Below are positions 58,014 to 64,000 of a stretch of DNA of 64,000 nt, one piece after another. The position numbers and the translations under genes are program-made. This DNA comes from Falciphora oryzae (taxonomy: Eukaryota; Ascomycota; Sordariomycetes; Magnaporthales; Magnaporthaceae): the NCBI GenBank assembly GCA_000733355.1, contig JNVV01000008.1:489323-553322 (forward strand), read 5' to 3'. Positions within the stretch are counted from its first letter, which is position 1; each line of letters opens with the position of its first letter. Under the pieces are notes generated by a model, which saw only the letters and a program-made list of their open reading frames with translations, made no database searches and was not told the origin of the DNA.

Positions 58014-59654
58014 ATGTCTCAGTCCGACAACAAGGACGCCGCCGCCCCGGCGTTGGGCTCGGCGAGCGACACCGCCGCTGGTGCGGTCGAGATCGTCAAC
58101 CCAGAAGCGGACGTTCCGCTCTGGAGGCGCATCTACAGGCACAGTCTGACCCAGATGATGCTGCTAAGCGTTCAGGCCTTCTGCGGCCCTGCCATGTCGG
58201 ATGCCATCGCAGGCCTCGGCGGCGGCGGCCTGGCCACTCCCCAGACGTCCAACATCTCGACGGCCATCTACTACGCCATGCTTGCCGCTGGTAAGTGTCT
58301 TGCTTGAAGTATTGAGCCACATAGCCCAACTAATGCTGACCATGTTTTAGTTTGTTTGATTGGTGGCCCTTTGGTCAATAAAATCGGGGTCAAGTGGGCT
58401 TTGGTGATCGGTGCCATGTCCTTCCCAATCACCGGCTCGTCGTATTACTGCAATAGTGCCTTTGGGAACCAGTGGTACCTTATCCTCGCCGGTGCCATTG
58501 GAGGTATTGGCACCGGCTGTTGGTACGTCGCCGAGTCTGGTGCCATCATGTCCCTGGCCCCGACGGGCGCGCGGGGGAAATACCTGGCCCTCTGGATCGT
58601 CTCTCGAAACCTCGGCCAGCTCGTGGGAGGTGCCATTAACTTGGCCAAAAACCACGAGAAGGGCGCTACTGGCGGAATCACTCCCGATACTTATGTCGCC
58701 TTCATTATCATCCAGTGTCTGGCGTATGTCATGTCTCGTCTGACCCCCTTTTCAAGATAGACACAACAACGGAAACTGACAAGGCTATTCTAGCCTCCCT
58801 TTCGCTTTCCTGCTCTCGCCCCTTGAGCACGTTTACAGGTCCGACGGCACAAGGATTCTGGTCTCGGAGAAGCTCGGGACTAAGCAGGAGTTCAAGCTGA
58901 TTAAGACCACCTGGGCCTCGCGGCTTATCATGCTCTCGGCGCTATGGGCCATCTGGACCTTTTTCTACGGTGGCACCTGGTCTACTTACCTCGCCATCTA
59001 CTTCTCAACCCGCGCCCGCGCCTTATCCTCCCTCATCTCACCCTTCTTCTGCATCGTCGGCTGCTTCGGGCTCGGCTTCGTCCTCGACCTCAAACACGTC
59101 AGCCAGCGGCGCCGCGCCCAGATCGGCCTCTTCACCGTCATCGTCCTGAACGCGGGCGTCTACATCTGGTCCATCGTCATGCAGGTCGGCTTCAACCGCC
59201 AGCACCCGGGCGCCATCGACTGGGACGACTCGCTCTACCCCACCGCCTTCCTGCCGTACTTTTTGATCCAGACCACGGGGCCCTTGTCCCAATCGTACAT
59301 GTACTGGCTGCTTTCCTCGTTCGCGAGGGACGCGCAGGACAACGTCAGGAACGGCGCCGCGTTCCGCTGCCTCGAAGCCATCGGGCAGGCTATTTCCTAC
59401 GGGATGAACACCCAGACTGAAGCGGACCCTCTGATTGGATTGTGAGTTTTCCCAGGCCACTAAGTACTGCCTAATCGAGATTAACGTTTTTGTTCGTCGC
59501 TAGCATTGTGGCCTTCTCTCTGATGGGAGCCTGCCTCGGCCCCATGATTGCGCTGGTGAACTCGACGCCCGACCGGATTCCTGCAGACGTCACCATGGAG
59601 GGGCGGGAGAGGACCGAGAGCAAACTGGGCGACGAAAAGACCCACAAAGTGTAA
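58014..59654 (+). CDS. UNC93-like MFS transporter (DUF895 family)
   Basis: Polytopic membrane protein of the UNC93-like branch of the major facilitator superfamily. Exons 58014-58290, 58351-58723, 58794-59441 and 59504-59654 join in phase to 482 residues. The cytosolic N-terminus is followed by hydrophobic helices: LTQMMLLSVQAFCGPAM with the conserved DAIAGLGGGG turn, then NISTAIYYAMLAA. VGAINLAKN-type loops, PTGARGKYLALWIVSRN and LSALWAIWTFFYGGTWSTYL follow. The C-terminal tail is hydrophilic. All introns are short with GT-AG ends. Fungal members are often plasma-membrane or vacuolar proteins of unknown substrate; nothing here identifies one. Confidence 0.88.
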
Positions 59655-60290
59655 TAATAGCCAGTAGGGGCCATTGCCAGGGCTGCGACGCCCGCAGTCT
59701 TCAAAAAGACGGGGCATTGGGATCCCCACGCTACCTCCGGACCGGCTAATCAGCACCCCTATGTCCGGTTAGCGTCCCCAGTCCCTGCCCGAGGCTGCCA
59801 GCTCCTGCACGGGTTGGACGATCATGCTGAACATCACGACGGATGTAGGTACTGCTTTGTTCCATATCTGACAAAAAGCAAAATGATATAGAAAGAAAAT
59901 CATCTATTCCGTCCTCAATAATCCGTCCCACGCAGTGTCTCCTAGTTTGGGCAAGTGCAGCTTCACTCCGCTCTGCATTAAATCCCAAGTACCGTACACC
60001 TTAAAAGCCCCTTGACAGCCAGTTTGTATTTCGGTATTTCGGGGCTGTCAGAAAACCTCCATAGCCAATCGTTCTCGATGATTCGCAGCGAATGGTTTAG
60101 CCCTCTATCTAGGTCCGGCGGGCGGGGTAGTTTTGTCCTGCCAGCCTCCCTTATCCTTTTTTTTTCTTCTCCTTCTTTTGCAAACGTTTCTCTTTGCTAA
60201 CGACCTGAGCCCGTCCTCTTTCTCCTTGGCTTGATCTCCCTCTTGGCTTGGTCATTACTGGTAACTATCGCTTCAGCCGATTAAAAAAAA
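59655..60290. other. Tandem intergenic, STAND gene promoter
   Basis: 636 bp between the UNC93-like gene and the STAND gene, both plus. The right part is C/T-rich up to an A-run directly before the ATG at 60291, a common fungal leader. No ORF supported. Confidence 0.5.
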
Positions 60291-63200
60291 ATGAAGGTTG
60301 CAGGGGATTGTTTTGGCTACTTTCGCCGAGACAAACAGGCCGATGTAAGTCACCGATTTCGGCTTCGAACTAAAGGGCAATGCCCCTGGCAAGCATACCA
60401 AATCTCGACGCCGCTGGTTCAAGCATCGCAGAAAGCCCAACGCAGACGAGAATCCGAACGGGCCATCATCAACTGGTGGCTGCGGCGGTGATGGACCCCA
60501 AAGTGTTTCGGCTGTGCTCCACGGGGCCAAGCTGGCCGACGGCCCGGCGAGCGATGGCGGGCAGCCACTCTCTGGGTCTACGGCACCATCAATTCCCGAC
60601 GAGCCAAATGAGAGTACCAGTTGCGCTGCTCCAAAAGCTGTCATCACGTCGCCTCGTCCAAGCGTCGGGGAAGATTCCAACAACAAGCCGACCCAAATCA
60701 CCACCTATTGACAGACGGAGAAGGGACCTCGGCTGGTCGTCCCAGCAGGGCCGATGCCGCCGAGCCGCCCACCACCGGGCCGCCCACCACTGATGGGTTA
60801 ATCCCTCGTCCTAGTCCTGAGGCTGCCGCTGCTGGCAATGCTATTGAACCGGTCGTCAGTGAGATGGCTTCTGCCCCAGGCACGCTCGCCGCTGAAGAAG
60901 GCCCATCTACCGGACTCGGGGAGAGCCCTCGCGCTCTCAAGGAGGCCCTGGGCGAGAGGGGTCCCATGGAGGAAGGTTATGCGATGTTCAAGGAGCAAAA
61001 TAGGGAGAAGGTCGAAAAGTTTGAGAAGGCACTATTCGGTGGATTGCAGACCTCCGGGGAATGTGAACCACGAGGTACCAGACACCAATATTTCCTCCTT
61101 CCTTTAGCTCCATGACGGCGCCGCCTCTAACAAGGATGATATATGCAGTCGCCCCATCGGGTGGCCCTAGAGCCGCTCAGTTGCTTAAGTCTCTGGCAAC
61201 CGAGAAGCTGGAAGCACTGGAGAAGGCTTCGAGCGCCTCAGTGACAGGAGAGAATGGATTGCGGAAGACGTTTGTGTCAGCAGTGAGTATAATTACGAAG
61301 ATCAAGGACGTCGTTTCGGCCGCTTTGCAGTCTGAGCCGCACGCCGCAATTGCATGGTCCGCTGTCCTCGTCATCCTGCCGGTGCGACCCCCTTTTCCGA
61401 CTACACCCTTCCAATAATCAACTGAGGGCTTACAGTTTCTTGTGTGCTTAGCTGGTGGAAAACACTTACAAGCAGGGTGAGCTCGCGGCTAGCGGCTTGC
61501 AAAAGATCACACGAGCCCTTCTCCTCACCCAGCTCGTTGTTGAAAGGAACTATTTTGTGGCCGGTGGTCATGACACACTGTATGAGGTCCCGGTTTTGGC
61601 TAACTTATGAGCTCTTGCTGTTCACTCGCTAATCGCTACTGAACTTTTCTCTTTCAGCCTCCCTCAGTCTCGCTTCGATCTGGTCTCGGCTCTCCGATCC
61701 GACACAGCCAAGTTCTATTCTCTCGTGTATGGATACCAGATGGAAATTATCCTGCACTACTCCCGCAACACGTTCATCAGAACTATACGGGACGCCATTG
61801 CCTACGAAGGCTGGAGCAGATTGGTGGCAGAAATCGACGCGGCCCAAGTCCAAATCAAAGAGGCCATCTTTGAGATCACCCAGGATTCCCAAATGGACAT
61901 CCAAACCATGATCAACAAACTTCTCGTGGATCAAAAGGAGTCTACGAAAAAGATCATGGATAAACTACAGATACAAGAGGACAAGCAGAAGGAAGGAGAA
62001 GACGCGCGGTTGGTTGGTTTCTTCGCCACTTTTCATCTGCCGAGACCTCAACCCATGCTGATATTTTATACAGATCGATCGGCTTGAACTATGCGCAGCA
62101 AAAAGCGCCCCATTCGACGCGCCGAAAGAGAGCGAAGAGGACAGAAGCACATGCTATCCGGGCGCTCAGCAAAACATACGTTCGTCCATTCAGAAATGGA
62201 TGGAGAGTAAACGTGACAGCACTATCCTGTGGCTGCCAGGAATGCCTCGCACGGGAAAATCGACCATCACTCGAACCGTGGCTCATGCATTAGACAAAGG
62301 AGAAAGAATCGACAAGACGGGCTCATCAGATTCCAACGCCAGCGCACGAGCCCCTCGGATTCCAACGACAACCTAGCGCTAGCGGCCAGCTTTTTCTTCA
62401 AGCAGACCGACAACACGCGAAACAACACTAGAAACCTCGTGGCTATTCTGGCGAGAACCCTGACAACCCGAATCCCTGACATGAGGCCATTCGTTGCCCA
62501 GGCAATCAGAAAAGATGAAGACATTGGGCAGAAAGAACTGTCTCTCCAGTGGACCCCCTTGATTCTGGAGCCACTACAGCGGTTGGAAGCGCTGCTAACT
62601 ACCACACACCCGCACCTGGCCATTGTTATCGATGCGCTCGATGAGTGCAATCCGGATGATTTGCCCCCCTTGTTGGAGAACCTTTTGACTCTGGGAAGCC
62701 TTACTCGCCTGCGGATGAGAGTCCTTGTTACCAGTCGACCGGAGAGGAAAATACGGGAGGCGTTCGATTCCTTGAAACAGACGATGCAGGAACAAAATGA
62801 GATACCTTTGAAGTTCCGGGAAATGCAACTCGGGAAAGCCAAAATATGCAAGCATTTCGCGGAGCCCAAAGACGACATCACTCTATTCTTGGAAGACCGC
62901 CTCCGGAAGCTAGTTGGTCGAAAGACTCACCTGAAAGGTTGGCCCGAAGGACAAGACTTGCTTGAACTTGCCAAGAGCACCGACGGCCTGTTCATTCATG
63001 CATCGGTCGCGTGCCGATTCCTGGATCATACCGATGCCAAAGCCCGCCTCCGCAAGATTCTCGGTCTCACCGAAGCGCCTAAAGACGGTTCCAACCGGCA
63101 CCACGGTGTATCTAACAAAGACCCCCTGAGCCGTCTCCACATGATATACGACACGATCCTGATGGCTTTTATGAATCATGATAACGAAGACAGGCGAGAG

Positions 63201-64000
63201 GATCTACCCCGATGGTTCAAGAAGGTTGTTGGCGCCATTGTGCTCGCGCCTCACCCAATCTCGTCCGCGACCATCCAAGATCTGGTCGGGATGGAGACTC
63301 TCGATATAAAAATCACGCTGGAGGAGCTCCACTCGGTTTTGGACATCCCCGAGGATAAAGACGCACCCATAACCTTGATACACATGTCATTCCGCGACTA
63401 CCTCTTGAGCGAGAGAACTCTTTGCGCCGAGCCCTTGTCCAAGCTCCGGATCAACGCGAACGAAGGACACAAAGCCTTGTTCGAGCGTTGTATAGGGACC
63501 ATGGAGGAAGGTCTTGCCCAGGACATCTGTGGCTTCAAAGACCCGGCGACGGGTCCATATTCCAACGAAGAAGGCGTGCGTGTGGGCATACCTAGACGTC
63601 TGGAATACGCCTGCACCAACTGGGGAAGCTACCTTGCGCGGTGCAATGACAAGGCCGTCCTGGAAGACGATGGACAAGTGCACGTGTTTCTGCGCAGTCA
63701 TGTCCTGCATTGGATCGAGGCCATGGCATGGCTGCGCCGGGTCAACACTGCTATCAGAATCCTCGGTGGGCTCGAGAGGATGGTCGAGGCAAAGCCTGCT
63801 GGGAAGCTCTTAACTCATCCGTGACGCGCAAGCGTTGGTCATCCCATACAAGGAGGTTATCCTGGAGGCGCCCCTGCAGCTTACTACTCCTGCCTTCTCT
63901 TCAGCCCAGCCGAAAACACCGTCCGCAGCCTTTTTGCGTCGCTGATACCTTCGTGGATCACCGCGATCACGCAGCCTCGCCCAAAGGACGAAGATGGCTT
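60291..64000 (+). pseudogene. NACHT-type STAND (NLR-like) gene, frame-disrupted, 3' partial
   Basis: Fungal NLR-like gene running off the right edge. Exon 1 60291-60344 (MKVAGDCFGYFRRDKQAD) is followed by a basic linker (KHRRKPNADENPN, from 60394). From about 60890 to 62012 it resembles the NACHT N-terminal domain: AMFKEQNREKVEKFEKALF, QSEPHAAIAWSAVLVILP, then in-phase exons 61452-61579 and 61658-62012 (GYQMEIILHYSRN). Exon 62074 onward has WLPGMPRTGKSTITRTVA (P-loop) and, in another frame, AASFFFKQTDN, HLAIVIDALDECN (Walker B), LVTSRPERK, FIHASVACRFLDH and IHMSFRDYLL. Breaks: near 60700, near 61075-61108, at 62329-62367 (29-bp step), near 63806 and near 63882. Downstream, SCLLFSPAENTVRSLF is visible in a shifted frame. 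Neighbouring genes are intact, so decay is more likely than general sequencing error. Heterokaryon incompatibility or immune-like function is family knowledge, not shown here. Confidence 0.72.
62329..62367 (+). repeat. 10-bp direct repeats spaced 29 bp at frameshift
   Basis: GATTCCAACG occurs at 62329-62338 and again at 62358-62367, a 29-bp period with a 19-bp spacer. The P-loop frame enters from the left and hits a stop (TAG) just beyond the second copy; the downstream NACHT frame is displaced by exactly 29 bp modulo 3. Collapse of one repeat plus spacer would connect the two frames. Confidence 0.85.

Noticed and set aside
60291..64000. RIP-type decay of the STAND gene
   Set aside because: No rise in AT content or excess of TpA is apparent by eye; the damage is by short indels.
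1..64000. Transposons, CRISPR, rRNA
   Set aside because: No terminal repeats with transposase or reverse transcriptase motifs, no spaced repeat arrays, and no rRNA-like stretches were seen.

Overview
The window looks like nuclear DNA of a filamentous ascomycete (Pezizomycotina, most likely a Sordariomycete). The genes have short GT-AG introns of about 50-100 bp, small first exons, GC-rich third codon positions, CT-rich leaders and T-rich gene ends. The protein set is typical of that group: an Ams2/Spt21 GATA protein, a DFG5/DCW1 family mannosidase, an ankyrin-tailed asparaginase, a BCS1-like AAA ATPase and a NACHT-type STAND protein. Genus cannot be fixed from the sequence alone. One assembly gap of 212 N (6484-6695) interrupts a promoter. 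I see no transposon, rRNA, convincing tRNA or CRISPR array.

Layout. 1-9 kb: an intronless ATF/CREB-type bZIP factor (-), then a divergent pair made of an MFS sugar transporter (-) and an intracellular GH51 alpha-L-arabinofuranosidase (+). The pair shares a promoter that holds one XlnR-type GGCTAAA site. 9-11 kb: RPA3, followed by an odd acidic low-complexity ORF. 11.5-23 kb: the Ams2/Spt21-like GATA protein (-), a mitochondrial 3-hydroxyisobutyryl-CoA hydrolase (-), SmD2 (+) and dihydroxyacetone kinase (-). 23-31 kb: GPI-anchored GH76 mannosidase (-), a Vps75/SET-type histone chaperone (-) and cytosolic L-asparaginase with ankyrin repeats (+). 31-44 kb: a 3 kb gene-free stretch, a BCS1-like AAA ATPase (+), a WD40-inositol 5-phosphatase (-) and a small DUF4748-like protein (+). 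44-55 kb: a CID/RS-rich RNA-processing protein (+), the PP2A B56 subunit (-) with a very long upstream region, and a TFIIIC subunit Tfc1/Sfc1 (+). 55-60 kb: a FAD amine oxidase with a possible peroxisomal tail (-) and an UNC93-like MFS protein (+). 60-64 kb: a NACHT-type STAND (NLR-like) gene whose frame is broken in several places; it runs off the window.

Most genes are unrelated housekeeping genes. The one clear functional grouping is arabinoside breakdown plus sugar uptake at 4-9 kb. The most unusual locus is the STAND gene. A 29-bp step between two 10-bp direct repeats sits exactly where its frame breaks, between the P-loop and the rest of the NACHT domain.

All exon models were worked out by hand from splice signals, phase continuity and family conservation. 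Where a junction is uncertain the entry says so.
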